This document shows, in pieces, positions 25,072-33,293 of a stretch of 64,000 bases of DNA. The translations under genes were made by a program, and so were the position numbers. The notes under the pieces are model-generated. The model was not told the DNA's origin, searched no databases, and saw only the letters and a program-made list of their open reading frames with translations. The DNA comes from JANLTP01 sp031363055 (GTDB taxonomy: Bacteria; Pseudomonadota; Gammaproteobacteria; Burkholderiales; Burkholderiaceae_E). Numbering within the stretch: the first letter of the stretch is position 1; each line of letters starts with the position of its first letter. The stretch lies in NCBI GenBank assembly GCA_031363055.1, contig JANLTP010000127.1, positions 1 to 64,000 of the forward strand, given 5' to 3'.

Positions 25072-25762
25072 GATCAATTCATGCTCGGTGACGCCAGGGT
25101 TACTGAAACGATTTGGCATTTACTACACGCCGGACGCTCGAAGCGTTGTTTCTCGCGTATGGACAAACTGGCTCAACAACTCAAACGAACTTAAAGTATT
25201 CACGACCCAGCCGCGTAAATACGGCTTTCATGCAACGTTGATGGCTCCATTCAGACTGAAGCCCGAGTTCAGTTACGGCGAGCTGTTGTCCACCGTTCAG
25301 GAAATTGCCAGATCGCTTGAGGCAGTGCCCATGCCGACGATGAAGGTTGTTTGGCTGGACTCATTTCTTGCCCTGCGTCCAGTGAAGAAATGCGTGGCAA
25401 TTGATCAGGTCGCTGAGACTTGCGTTCGCACGCTTGATCGCCTGCGTGCGCCATTAACCGAGCAAGAACTCCAGCATCGGTTACGTCGGCCCCTCAATCA
25501 TCGCGAGGGCGCGCTTCTGGCACGATGGGGATATCCGTTTGTGATGGAGCAGTTTCGTTTTCACTTCACGTTGAGCAATGAACTGGATGCCAGCGATTTT
25601 CAATGTCGCGAGAGGCTGAGCCGGCTGGCTACGGAACTCCATGCCCAAACCGAGCACGCGTGGTCCCCATTCGAAGCACTCTCAATCGTCGAGCAACCTA
25701 ATCCGCAGGCCGATTTTGTGGTCCGGGATCGAGTTCTAATGTCGCGCCAGCAGCCACGCTAA
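25043..25762 (+). CDS. DUF1045 protein, 2H-phosphoesterase-like, phosphonate operon-associated
   Basis: A 239-residue protein of the DUF1045 family, long noted next to phosphonate genes. It has two H-x-T motifs, HAT at 63-65 and HFT at 174-176. That is the hallmark of the 2H phosphoesterase fold, which opens cyclic phosphates on sugars. The preceding QPRKYGFHATLMAPFRL is characteristic. The C-P lyase product is a ribose 1,2-cyclic phosphate normally opened by PhnP, and no phnP is seen in this window. This protein is a reasonable stand-in, but that is inference. It is divergent from phnG, with 63 bp between starts; the ATG at 25043 has an AGGGA site. Its 3' end overlaps a small minus-strand ORF. 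Confidence 0.8.
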   Translation: MTDQLRTDDTINSCSVTPGLLKRFGIYYTPDARSVVSRVWTNWLNNSNELKVFTTQPRKYGFHATLMAPFRLKPEFSYGELLSTVQEIARSLEAVPMPTMKVVWLDSFLALRPVKKCVAIDQVAETCVRTLDRLRAPLTEQELQHRLRRPLNHREGALLARWGYPFVMEQFRFHFTLSNELDASDFQCRERLSRLATELHAQTEHAWSPFEALSIVEQPNPQADFVVRDRVLMSRQQPR

Positions 25763-25954
25763 TTGCGTAGTTGGCCGATGTCCCAATATAAAGATGCGTT
25801 CATCTTTTCGAGAACGCGTGGCGGACACATTGGTCGATTCTGCCCGATCAGCAGCTTGCCTGGCCAGTATCCCGTCCCGATCCAGTCCTAAAGACATTTT
25901 GGACAGTTTGAGCAGATTGGTTCTTACAATTTCGGGATTGACGGATCGATTCAT
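25736..25954 (-). CDS. small uncharacterised protein with a candidate Pho promoter
   Basis: A 72-residue ORF starting with ATG at 25954 and preceded by a good AAGGAG site 8 bp upstream. The frame stays open much further upstream, but only this start has a ribosome-binding site. The protein is basic, has no membrane segment or signal peptide, begins MNRSVNPEIVRTNLLKLSKM and ends HRPTTQLAWLLARH. I do not recognise it. Support for a real gene comes from the ribosome site and from three 11-bp-spaced Pho-like half-sites upstream. Its last 27 bp overlap the end of the DUF1045 gene on the other strand. Confidence 0.45.
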   Translation of the reverse strand: MNRSVNPEIVRTNLLKLSKMSLGLDRDGILARQAADRAESTNVSATRSRKDERIFILGHRPTTQLAWLLARH

Positions 25955-25986
25955 GGAATGCACTCCTTGGTTAGGTTCAAGGCATG

Positions 25987-26031
25987 ATGTTGCAGCAATC
26001 AAATGACCTGCACATGACATCGTGGTGAACA
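25987..26031 (-). promoter_or_regulatory. candidate PhoB box for the small ORF
   Basis: On the minus strand, TGTTCAC (26031-26025), ATGTCAT (26020-26014) and AGGTCAT (26009-26003) follow at 11-bp steps. A weak -10-like CAACAT (25992-25987) lies 10 bp after the last. The ORF start is at 25954. Confidence 0.5.
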
Positions 26032-26142
26032 TTGCGTGACGACCCGTTTCGCGATGTTTGGCAGGAGCGCTAAGATTCGAGTCAGTCGGCGTGAAACACC
26101 CCACTGCTCTTGCAGGTTTTCGGAAGAAACGGACTGAAGTTG

Positions 26143-26847
26143 ATGCGGCTCCAAAGATTTTCAATTTTTCTCGCGCAGATGGTGACGCTGCTGCTGGTTT
26201 CATCGTCAAGCAGTTGGGCGCAATCCAGCGCGCCCGCAGAATTCCAGGCCCTTCGCAGTAAAGCGCAGGCCGGTAACGCTGCTGCTCAATTCGAGTTGGC
26301 CGAAGCCTACGATTTCGCTCGTGGCATATCGCAGGATCAATCAGAAGCACTGCGCTGGTACAAGGCCGCCGCAACACAAGGGCTGGCAGCGGCACAAAAC
26401 AGTGCTGGCAGTATCTTGCTGACGCAGAAGAATTACGCCGAGGCCGCCGGCTGGTTCGAGCGGGCTTCGGCTCAAGGCAATGTGCAATCGATCAACAGCC
26501 TCGCGTATCTGTATGACACCGGTCTCGGCGTCAAACAGGATCGCAGCAAGAGCCAGGCGCTCTATACCCAAGCCGCCAATATGGGCTGGGCTGAGTCAAT
26601 GTGGAATCTCGCCAATATGTACGGCGTCGGCATTGAAGGCGGCAAACCGGACTATATGACCTCCTGTACCTGGACGATTCGCGCCGCCAAACATTTGCTG
26701 GACCCGGGCTCGCAGGTTCTGGTCAATATTCAGAAGGCCTTGCCAATATTCGAGAAACTGCTGACGCCCGCGCAACAGGAAACCTGCCGCAAGCAGGGCG
26801 AAGAATGGCAACCGCCGCAGGCCGGCGAACCCAAGAAAGGGAACTGA
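26143..26847 (+). CDS. exported Sel1-repeat (TPR-like) protein
   Basis: About 234 residues from the ATG at 26143. The signal peptide ends near SSSWAQS. At least four Sel1-like repeats follow, with the pattern A-x2-G-x2-x-A-Q, for example AQAGNAAAQFELAEAYDFA, ATQGLAAAQNSAGSIL and ASAQGNVQSINSLAYLYDTG. Sel1 repeats form a helical solenoid for protein binding; the partner is unknown. The stop overlaps the ATG of the next gene by one base (TGATG), so the two may be translated together despite their different functions. Confidence 0.8.
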   Translation: MRLQRFSIFLAQMVTLLLVSSSSSWAQSSAPAEFQALRSKAQAGNAAAQFELAEAYDFARGISQDQSEALRWYKAAATQGLAAAQNSAGSILLTQKNYAEAAGWFERASAQGNVQSINSLAYLYDTGLGVKQDRSKSQALYTQAANMGWAESMWNLANMYGVGIEGGKPDYMTSCTWTIRAAKHLLDPGSQVLVNIQKALPIFEKLLTPAQQETCRKQGEEWQPPQAGEPKKGN

Positions 26848-27833
26848 TGAATCAACTGCATTCGCCGATCACGGCCCTGGGCTATCTCGGCATTCAAACG
26901 ACTTCACTGGATGCCTGGGCCGACTACGGTAGCGGTTTCCTGGGCTTGCAACTCGGCGAACGCAGCCGGGAACAGGCGCACTTTCGAATGGATGATCGCG
27001 CCTGTCGAATTGCTGTGCACCAAAGTGCCAGCGAGTCCGGCATTGCCTACTTTGGCTGGGAAGTCGCTGATGCCCGGGCACTGTCCGATTTGGCGGCGAG
27101 CCTCGAGCGCGCCAAAGTAACGATTACCTCGGCGACGCAAAGCCTGCGCGAGCAGCGCGGCGTCGCCGATCTGATTTCGTTCGCCGATCCTGCCGGTAAC
27201 CGTCTCGAAGCGTTCTGGGGAGCTGCGCCCGCCGGCTCGCCGTTTGTGGCTGGGCGCAGCATCAGCGGCTTTCGAAGCGGCGCGATGGGCATGGGTCATG
27301 CGGTATTGACCGTCAATCATGCCGAGCCGCTACTGAAGTTCTATCAGGATGTGCTCGGATTTGGCCTGTCCGATTACATACTGAATCCGTTCAAGGCGTA
27401 TTTTCTGCATGTCAACGGGCGACATCATGCGCTGGCCCTGATTGAAACCGGTAAGGCGGGCGTGCATCACATCATGCTCGAGATGCTGGGGCTCGATGAT
27501 GTCGGTCAGGCTTATGACCTCGCCTTGGGCGTTCCCGATCGAATCGGTACCACTTTGGGTCGTCACAGCAATGACTTCATGACGTCGTTTTACGCGCGCT
27601 CGCCTTCCGACTTTATGGTCGAGGTCGGCTGGGGTGGAAGAACCATTGACCCGGCGAACTGGCAGCCGTTTGAAGTGACGGCCGGGCCCAGCATCTGGGG
27701 TCATGATCGCAATTGGCTGTCGCCCGAGTTGCGTGCTCAGGCAAGGGAGCTGCGACTGCGCGTCGCGGCCGAAGGCATGCGGTTTCCGGTGCAGGTGCTG
27801 GCGGGTCAGTTCGAAGAAATGCCGAGCTCGTGA
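26847..27833 (+). CDS. VOC-family extradiol dioxygenase (BphC-like)
   Basis: A two-module vicinal-oxygen-chelate protein of 328 residues, the size of type I extradiol ring-cleavage dioxygenases. The catalytic C-terminal module keeps the three iron ligands: His151 (GMGHAV), His208 (GVHHIMLEM) and Glu259 (FMVEVGWGG). These are close to His146, His210 and Glu260 of BphC. A catechol-type aromatic or steroid-type substrate is likely, cleaved in the cytoplasm. No hydrolase or ring-hydroxylase partner lies nearby, so the pathway is unknown. It starts by coupling to the Sel1 gene and ends at the start of the CysQ-like gene. Confidence 0.85.
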   Translation: MNQLHSPITALGYLGIQTTSLDAWADYGSGFLGLQLGERSREQAHFRMDDRACRIAVHQSASESGIAYFGWEVADARALSDLAASLERAKVTITSATQSLREQRGVADLISFADPAGNRLEAFWGAAPAGSPFVAGRSISGFRSGAMGMGHAVLTVNHAEPLLKFYQDVLGFGLSDYILNPFKAYFLHVNGRHHALALIETGKAGVHHIMLEMLGLDDVGQAYDLALGVPDRIGTTLGRHSNDFMTSFYARSPSDFMVEVGWGGRTIDPANWQPFEVTAGPSIWGHDRNWLSPELRAQARELRLRVAAEGMRFPVQVLAGQFEEMPSS

Positions 27834-27841
27834 AACGAAGC

Positions 27842-28711
27842 ATGTACCCGGCGCCTGATTCGTCGGCGCTCGCGCTGGCAACCCTGCTCGAGGCTTTGCT
27901 GCCCGTCGCGCGGGCGGCTGGCCAGGCGATCATGCAGATCTACGCGTCGCCATTCACCGTTCGCAACAAGGACGACGCTTCGCCCGTCACCGATGCCGAC
28001 GTGGCAGCCGAGGCGGTGATTCTGCAGGCTCTGGCGCAATTGACGCCGGATGTACCGGTAGTGGCGGAGGAGCAGATGGCTGCCGGCCACCAGCCAGCCA
28101 GCGCGCGGTCGTTCTGGTTGATCGATCCTCTCGATGGTACCCGCGAGTTCATCAAAAGAAACGGCGAGTTCACGGTCAATATCGGACTGATTCAGGACAC
28201 GCTGCCCGTGCTGGGCGTTTTATATGCGCCGGCCGTGGATCGAATGTTCGCAGGATTTTGCTCTGATGCCGACGAAGTAAAAGAAGAAGCAGAAGTAGAA
28301 GCCAGCAACGCCGGGTTGCCGCCAGGGACGAGGCCCACACGCAGCGCCTTTCAAGAGCTTGCAGGCCTGCGCACGAACATCGCGTGTCGCGCAGTACCTG
28401 CAAGCGATCTGACCGTCACCTGCAGCCGTTCACACGGCCGTGAAGATGATCTCGATGACTACTTGCGACCCTGGCTGGTCCGCGAGCGAGTGCGGATCGG
28501 CTCGTCGCTCAAATTCGGCTTGCTGGCCGCCGGCGAAGCCGATCTCTACCCTCGACTCTCACCGACAATGGAGTGGGACACGGCTGCCGGCCATGCCATC
28601 TTGCGCGCCGCCGGTGGCACCGTGACCGATCTGCAGGGGGCTGAGCTTCGTTATGGCAAACCGGAGTTCAGGAACGGAAACTTTGTCGCCTGGGGCCGAC
28701 GGAAGGAATAG
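27842..28711 (+). CDS. inositol monophosphatase-family, CysQ-like 3'(2'),5'-bisphosphate nucleotidase
   Basis: A member of the Mg-dependent FIG/IMPase superfamily with DADVAAEAVI, VVAEEQ, WLIDPLDGTREFIKRN and EWDTAAGHAIL metal-site motifs. The extension REFIKRNGEFTVNI after the DPLDGT motif is typical of CysQ, which hydrolyses adenosine 3',5'-bisphosphate from sulfate assimilation. The start is the ATG at 27842; a GTG at 27830 would give a GTGA overlap with the upstream gene. A surface insertion around residues 141-165 is very acidic and encoded by a purine-rich GAA-type repeat tract (28273-28303), not usual in the family. Inositol monophosphatase activity is the alternative. Confidence 0.85.
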   Translation: MYPAPDSSALALATLLEALLPVARAAGQAIMQIYASPFTVRNKDDASPVTDADVAAEAVILQALAQLTPDVPVVAEEQMAAGHQPASARSFWLIDPLDGTREFIKRNGEFTVNIGLIQDTLPVLGVLYAPAVDRMFAGFCSDADEVKEEAEVEASNAGLPPGTRPTRSAFQELAGLRTNIACRAVPASDLTVTCSRSHGREDDLDDYLRPWLVRERVRIGSSLKFGLLAAGEADLYPRLSPTMEWDTAAGHAILRAAGGTVTDLQGAELRYGKPEFRNGNFVAWGRRKE

Positions 28712-28713
28712 CA

Positions 28714-29475
28714 ATGACCCGATTCGATTTCGCCCGCAAGATCGTCCTCGTTACGGGCGGTGCCTCCGGTATCGGACTCGCCTGCGCCAGGACCTTCGCC
28801 TTGGGCGGCGCGCAAGTGGTGATCGCCGACGCCCAAGCCGAGGCGGGTGCGCAGGCGGCCGCCAGCATCGTGCAAGCCCTAGGCAATGCCGCGTTCATCG
28901 AGGTAGACGTCGCCAATCCCGCTTCGGCCCAGGCCATGGTTGACTCCGTCATCGAGCGCCATGGCGCGCTTGATATCGCCATCAACAATGCCGGCATCGG
29001 CGGCGGACGAGTGCCAACGGCCGCTTACAGCCTCGAAGCCTGGCAGCAGGTCATCAATGTCAATTTGAGCGGCGTTTTTTATTGCTTACGCGCGGAGTTG
29101 CCGGTCATGATCAAACAGGGCGGCGGCGTCATTGTCAACCTGGCGTCGATTCTCGGTTCGCGGGCGATGGCCGGAACGCCCGCTTATACCGCATCAAAGC
29201 ACGGCGTCATCGGGCTGACCCGAACCGCCGCCATTGACCATGCCAAAGATCGGATTCGAGTCAATGCCATTGGTCCGGGCTTCATTGAAACGCCGATGAT
29301 TGCGCGTGCGATGGATGATTCCGAGCTGAATGCACGCATCATCGCGCTTCATCCGATCGGCCGCCTGGGTCAGCCGCAAGACATCGCTAATCTGGCGGCG
29401 TTTCTGTGCTCGGATGAGGCATCGTTCATTACCGGCGGCTATTACCTGGCCGATGGCGGGTACACCGCGCAATAA
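28714..29475 (+). CDS. short-chain dehydrogenase/reductase (SDR)
   Basis: A classical 253-residue NAD(P)-dependent oxidoreductase. The cofactor motif TGGASGIG lies near residue 14, INNAG near 90, and YTASK holds the catalytic Tyr and Lys. The C-terminal substrate part includes GPGFIETPMI and SDEASFITGGYYLADGGY, the usual FabG-like ending. The residue after the glycine motif suggests NAD preference (IADAQAEAG has Asp), though this is an estimate. It begins 2 bp after the CysQ-like gene. The substrate is unknown. Confidence 0.88.
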   Translation: MTRFDFARKIVLVTGGASGIGLACARTFALGGAQVVIADAQAEAGAQAAASIVQALGNAAFIEVDVANPASAQAMVDSVIERHGALDIAINNAGIGGGRVPTAAYSLEAWQQVINVNLSGVFYCLRAELPVMIKQGGGVIVNLASILGSRAMAGTPAYTASKHGVIGLTRTAAIDHAKDRIRVNAIGPGFIETPMIARAMDDSELNARIIALHPIGRLGQPQDIANLAAFLCSDEASFITGGYYLADGGYTAQ

Positions 29476-29534
29476 ACGATTAACGGAACCCTGTGCCAAA
29501 ATCGCCGAATCTTAATCGGCTTGGAGCACAACAC

Positions 29535-30248
29535 TTGACTTTGAAAGCCGTCATTTTTGACGCCTACGGCACGCTGTTCGACGTCCATTCGGTAGCCAGC
29601 CTGGCCGAGCAGTTGTTCCCGGGCAAGGGTGAAGCGCTATCCTTGTTGTGGCGTCAAAAGCAGCTCGAATATTCCTGGTTGCGCGCCATGTCCGGCAAAT
29701 ACAAGCCGTTTTGGGACATCACTCGCGACGCGCTTCGATTCTCGGCTTCGCGCTTGAAGCTGCCGCTCGGCCTTGAACTTGAAGCACGCTTGATGAATCA
29801 ATATTCCCGCCTATCACCGTTTCCCGAGAACCTGAGTGCGCTCGGAGCGATGAAGGCGGCTGGGCTTGCGCTCGGCATTCTGACCAACGGTAATCGCGAC
29901 ATGATCGATGTTTCGATCCGCAGCGCCGGCATGACCGGCATCTTTGATCATGTCCTGTCGTCGGAATCGGTCGCCACCTTCAAGACCAGCGACGCCATCT
30001 ACGCACTGGGGCCGAAAGCCTTTGGCTGCAAGGCGAGTGAAATTCTGTTTGTGTCGTCGAACTGCTGGGACGCGATCGCCTCACATTGGTACGGCTACCC
30101 GAGCTTCTGGATCAACCGCCTCGGCGCACCGCTCGAACAACTCGATACCGAACCTGACTACACCGGCGCAACGCTGACCGAAGTGCAGGCGCTGGTTACC
30201 CCAATGCTGGTCACCCCAATAATGGATCCTAGGAAACTGAATGATTGA
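29535..30248 (+). CDS. type II haloacid dehalogenase (HAD family)
   Basis: A HAD hydrolase of the (S)-2-haloacid dehalogenase group. The nucleophile motif is FDAYGTLFD, WRQKQLEYSWLRAM holds the substrate-binding Arg region, FKTSDAIYALGPK has the Lys and Tyr, and FVSSNCWDA has the Ser-Asn-Asp set. The usual LSNGS loop reads LTNGN, so the substrate carboxylate contact may differ. The start is judged to be TTG at 29535 with GGAG 8 bp upstream; a GTG at 29493 has none. It could turn haloacetates into glycolate, or act on another phospho- or halo-acid. Its stop overlaps the malate synthase start by 8 bp. Confidence 0.85.
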   Translation: MTLKAVIFDAYGTLFDVHSVASLAEQLFPGKGEALSLLWRQKQLEYSWLRAMSGKYKPFWDITRDALRFSASRLKLPLGLELEARLMNQYSRLSPFPENLSALGAMKAAGLALGILTNGNRDMIDVSIRSAGMTGIFDHVLSSESVATFKTSDAIYALGPKAFGCKASEILFVSSNCWDAIASHWYGYPSFWINRLGAPLEQLDTEPDYTGATLTEVQALVTPMLVTPIMDPRKLND

Positions 30249-32427
30249 TAGCGTCACCCCACGTATTGAAAAGTATGGCCTGCAGACCGCCAAAAGCCTG
30301 TACGAACTGATTGAGCAGGAAGCCTTGCCCGGTACCGGCGTCAGCTCCGACCAATTCTGGAAAGGGCTGTCTGAATTGGTCCATGACTTGGGACCCAAGA
30401 ATCGCGCGCTGCTGACCAAACGCGACATCTTGCAGTTCAAGATCGATGCCTGGCACAAGGTTCGTCGTGGCCGGCCGCATGATGCAAGCGCTTATTCGGC
30501 GTTCCTGGGCGAGATCGGCTACCTGGTCGCCGAAGGCCCCGAATTCAAGGTACTGACCGAGAACGTCGATGCGGAAATTGCCGCCATTCCCGGTCCGCAA
30601 TTGGTCGTGCCCGTCATGAACGCCCGCTACGCCCTGAATGCCGCCAACGCCCGTTGGGGCAGTTTGTACGATGCGCTGTATGGCACCGACGCGATGGGCG
30701 ATGCGCCTGGTGCCGGTGGCTATGATGCGGCGCGCGGTGCAAGGGTCATCGCCTGGGCCAAGAAGTTTCTCGATCGCACGGTGCCGTTGACGCACGGCAG
30801 CCATAGCGAGGTCAAGAGCTACAGCATCGTCAACGGCGCACTGTTGGCTGATCTGCTCGACTCGAGCAGCGAACCGTTAGCCAGCCTGGCCGATTCAAGT
30901 TGGCTGGTCGGCTTCCGGGGACCGGCCGCCGCGCCGACGGGCATCTTGCTCAAGCATCACCACTTGCATCTTGAGCTGCTGATCGATCGTCAACATTCCA
31001 TTGGCAAGACCGATGCGGCCGGCGTCGCCGACGTGCTGCTCGAATCGGCGATCACGACCATCATGGATTGTGAGGACTCGGTCGCAGCCGTTGACGCCGA
31101 CGATAAGGCGCTCGCTTATCGTAATTGGTTAGGGTTGATGCGAGGCGACCTGTCCGAATCCGTGGCCAAGGGCGGCGGCCGCTTCGAGCGCAGGTTGAAT
31201 CCCGATCGCGACTATCAGACCGGTGACGGTGGGACGGTCACGCTGAAGGGCCGCTCGCTGATGCTGGTGCGTAATGTCGGCCACCTGATGAGCAATCCGG
31301 CCATCCTCGATCGCGATGGCCTGGAGATTCCCGAAGGGCTGCTCGATGCCATGTGTACGGTCTTGATCGCCATGCATGACTTGCGTAAACAAAGCGGCGC
31401 GCGCAATTCAATCAAGGGCTCGATCTACATCGTCAAGCCGAAGATGCACGGCCCAGAGGAAGTGGCGTTTGCCGATGAAATTTTTACGCGTGTGGAACTG
31501 GCGCTTGGATTGCCGGCGTACACCGTGAAGATCGGCATCATGGATGAAGAACGTCGAACTACTGTCAATCTGAAAGAGTGTATCCGAGCGGCGAAACATC
31601 GAGTAGCCTTCATCAACACCGGCTTTCTGGATCGCACCGGCGATGAAATTCACACCTCAATGCAGGCCGGCGCCATGGTGCGAAAGGCCGACATGAAGTC
31701 GCAAGCCTGGATCGGCGCCTATGAACTCTGGAACGTTGACGTCGGTCTTGCCTGCGGGCTGGCCGGTCGTGCCCAGATTGGCAAGGGCATGTGGGCGATG
31801 CCAGATCTGATGGCGGCAATGCTCGAGCAAAAAATCGGCCATCCGAATGCCGGCGCCAATTGCGCCTGGGTACCGAGTCCAACGGCCGCGACCTTGCACG
31901 CAACCCATTATCATCAAGTTGATGTCGGCCAACGCCAGAGCGACATCGCGCGCCTGGGTGCTCGCGCCAAGCTTGAGGATATCTTGTCGATTCCGGTCGC
32001 GCGGCATACCAACTGGGCGGATCAGGACATCACCGCCGAGCTCGAGAATAACGCGCAGGGCATACTCGGTTACGTCGTGCGCTGGGTCGACCAGGGCGTC
32101 GGCTGCTCGAAGGTGCCCGACATCAATAACGTCGGATTGATGGAAGACCGCGCCACTTGCCGAATCTCGTCACAACACATTGCCAACTGGTTACTGCACG
32201 GTGTCGCCTCGAAAGAGCGCGTCATGGAGGTGATGAAACGAATGGCCGCCGTGGTCGACCAACAGAACGCCAGCGATTCGGCGTACCGGCCGATGGCACC
32301 GAGCTTTGACGGTCAGGCGTTCGCCGCCGCGTGTGATCTTGTCTTCAACGGGGTTGAGCAGCCGGCTGGCTATACCGAGCCGATTCTGCATGCACGCCGA
32401 TTGCAGTTAAAGCGCAGCAGCGGATAG
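30241..32427 (+). CDS. glcB: malate synthase G
   Basis: Condenses glyoxylate with acetyl-CoA to malate in the cytoplasm. The 728-residue length is right for isoform G (about 725), not for the shorter isoform A. Motifs include IMDCEDSVAAVDADDK, GRSLMLVRNVGHLM with the catalytic Arg region, and KIGIMDEERRTTVNL. The C-terminal domain contains CSKVPDINNVGLMEDRATCR, typical of GlcB. The ATG at 30241 overlaps the dehalogenase end. No isocitrate lyase is in view, so glyoxylate probably comes from glycolate or a related C2 compound. Confidence 0.95.
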   Translation: MIDSVTPRIEKYGLQTAKSLYELIEQEALPGTGVSSDQFWKGLSELVHDLGPKNRALLTKRDILQFKIDAWHKVRRGRPHDASAYSAFLGEIGYLVAEGPEFKVLTENVDAEIAAIPGPQLVVPVMNARYALNAANARWGSLYDALYGTDAMGDAPGAGGYDAARGARVIAWAKKFLDRTVPLTHGSHSEVKSYSIVNGALLADLLDSSSEPLASLADSSWLVGFRGPAAAPTGILLKHHHLHLELLIDRQHSIGKTDAAGVADVLLESAITTIMDCEDSVAAVDADDKALAYRNWLGLMRGDLSESVAKGGGRFERRLNPDRDYQTGDGGTVTLKGRSLMLVRNVGHLMSNPAILDRDGLEIPEGLLDAMCTVLIAMHDLRKQSGARNSIKGSIYIVKPKMHGPEEVAFADEIFTRVELALGLPAYTVKIGIMDEERRTTVNLKECIRAAKHRVAFINTGFLDRTGDEIHTSMQAGAMVRKADMKSQAWIGAYELWNVDVGLACGLAGRAQIGKGMWAMPDLMAAMLEQKIGHPNAGANCAWVPSPTAATLHATHYHQVDVGQRQSDIARLGARAKLEDILSIPVARHTNWADQDITAELENNAQGILGYVVRWVDQGVGCSKVPDINNVGLMEDRATCRISSQHIANWLLHGVASKERVMEVMKRMAAVVDQQNASDSAYRPMAPSFDGQAFAAACDLVFNGVEQPAGYTEPILHARRLQLKRSSG

Positions 32428-33260
32428 TGTTATTGAAAGACAAGGTTGTGGTCATTACCGGAGCCGCATCCGGCATTGGCAAGGCGCTGGCGCTCGGCTG
32501 CGCGCAGCGCGGTGCCAAGCTGTTGCTGGCCGATATCGACGCCATTGGTCTGAGGAACATCGCCGGCTCACTGCGCGAGGCGGGCACCGCCTGTCATGAA
32601 TGCGTCACCGATACTGGCGATGAGGCGGCCATTCAGGCTTTGGCCAGCGAGTGCCAACGCGTTTATGGTGCCGCCGATGTGCTCATCAACAATGCCGGTG
32701 TGGCCCTCGTCGCGCCGATCGATCGCGCCAGCACGGCCGATGCGCAATGGCTGATGAACATCAACTTCTGGGGCGTCGTGCACGGTTGTCGAGCCTTCCT
32801 GCCGCAGCTGCGCAGCAGGCCCGAGGCCGTGCTGGTCAACATCTCGAGCATCTTCGCGATGATCTCAATGCCGACCCAGGGCTACTACAACGCATCCAAG
32901 GCGGCCGTGCGCGCCTTCTCCGACGCCCTGCGTGAAGAACTGCGCGACAGCACGGTGCGGGTGTTGTGTGTGCATCCGGGAGGCATCAAAACCAATATCG
33001 CGAATCAGGCGCGGGTGGTCGATCTGGGCGGTATCGCGAGCAGCCCCGAGCAGATGCGCGCCAACTTCCTGCAAACAGCCATCACCACGCCCGACGAAGC
33101 GGCGCGCGTCATTCTGGGCGCGATCGAGCAGGGCCGCACTCGAGTGCTGATCGGACGTGATGCAAAAATAGCTGATCTGCTGTATCGCTTTGTACCTGCC
33201 CGTGCGTCACAATGGATCACCCGGCTCGCACGTCGCCAACAGCGGCGGCGCGCGTCGTGA
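32427..33260 (+). CDS. short-chain dehydrogenase/reductase (SDR)
   Basis: A classical SDR of 277 residues. The glycine motif is TGAASGIGKALA near residue 11, NNAGVALVAPI follows near 90, and YYNASKAAVRAFSDALREEL carries the Tyr-x3-Lys pair. The longer C-terminal part (RVLCVHPGGIKTNIANQAR and a helical tail with RRQQRRRA) resembles SDRs acting on acyl or aldehyde substrates. The start is GTG sharing one base with the malate synthase TAG, so translational coupling is likely. The substrate is unknown. Confidence 0.85.
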   Translation: MLLKDKVVVITGAASGIGKALALGCAQRGAKLLLADIDAIGLRNIAGSLREAGTACHECVTDTGDEAAIQALASECQRVYGAADVLINNAGVALVAPIDRASTADAQWLMNINFWGVVHGCRAFLPQLRSRPEAVLVNISSIFAMISMPTQGYYNASKAAVRAFSDALREELRDSTVRVLCVHPGGIKTNIANQARVVDLGGIASSPEQMRANFLQTAITTPDEAARVILGAIEQGRTRVLIGRDAKIADLLYRFVPARASQWITRLARRQQRRRAS

Positions 33261-33293
33261 CTGACCTGCGTTGATCGACCCGAATCGAGCGAC

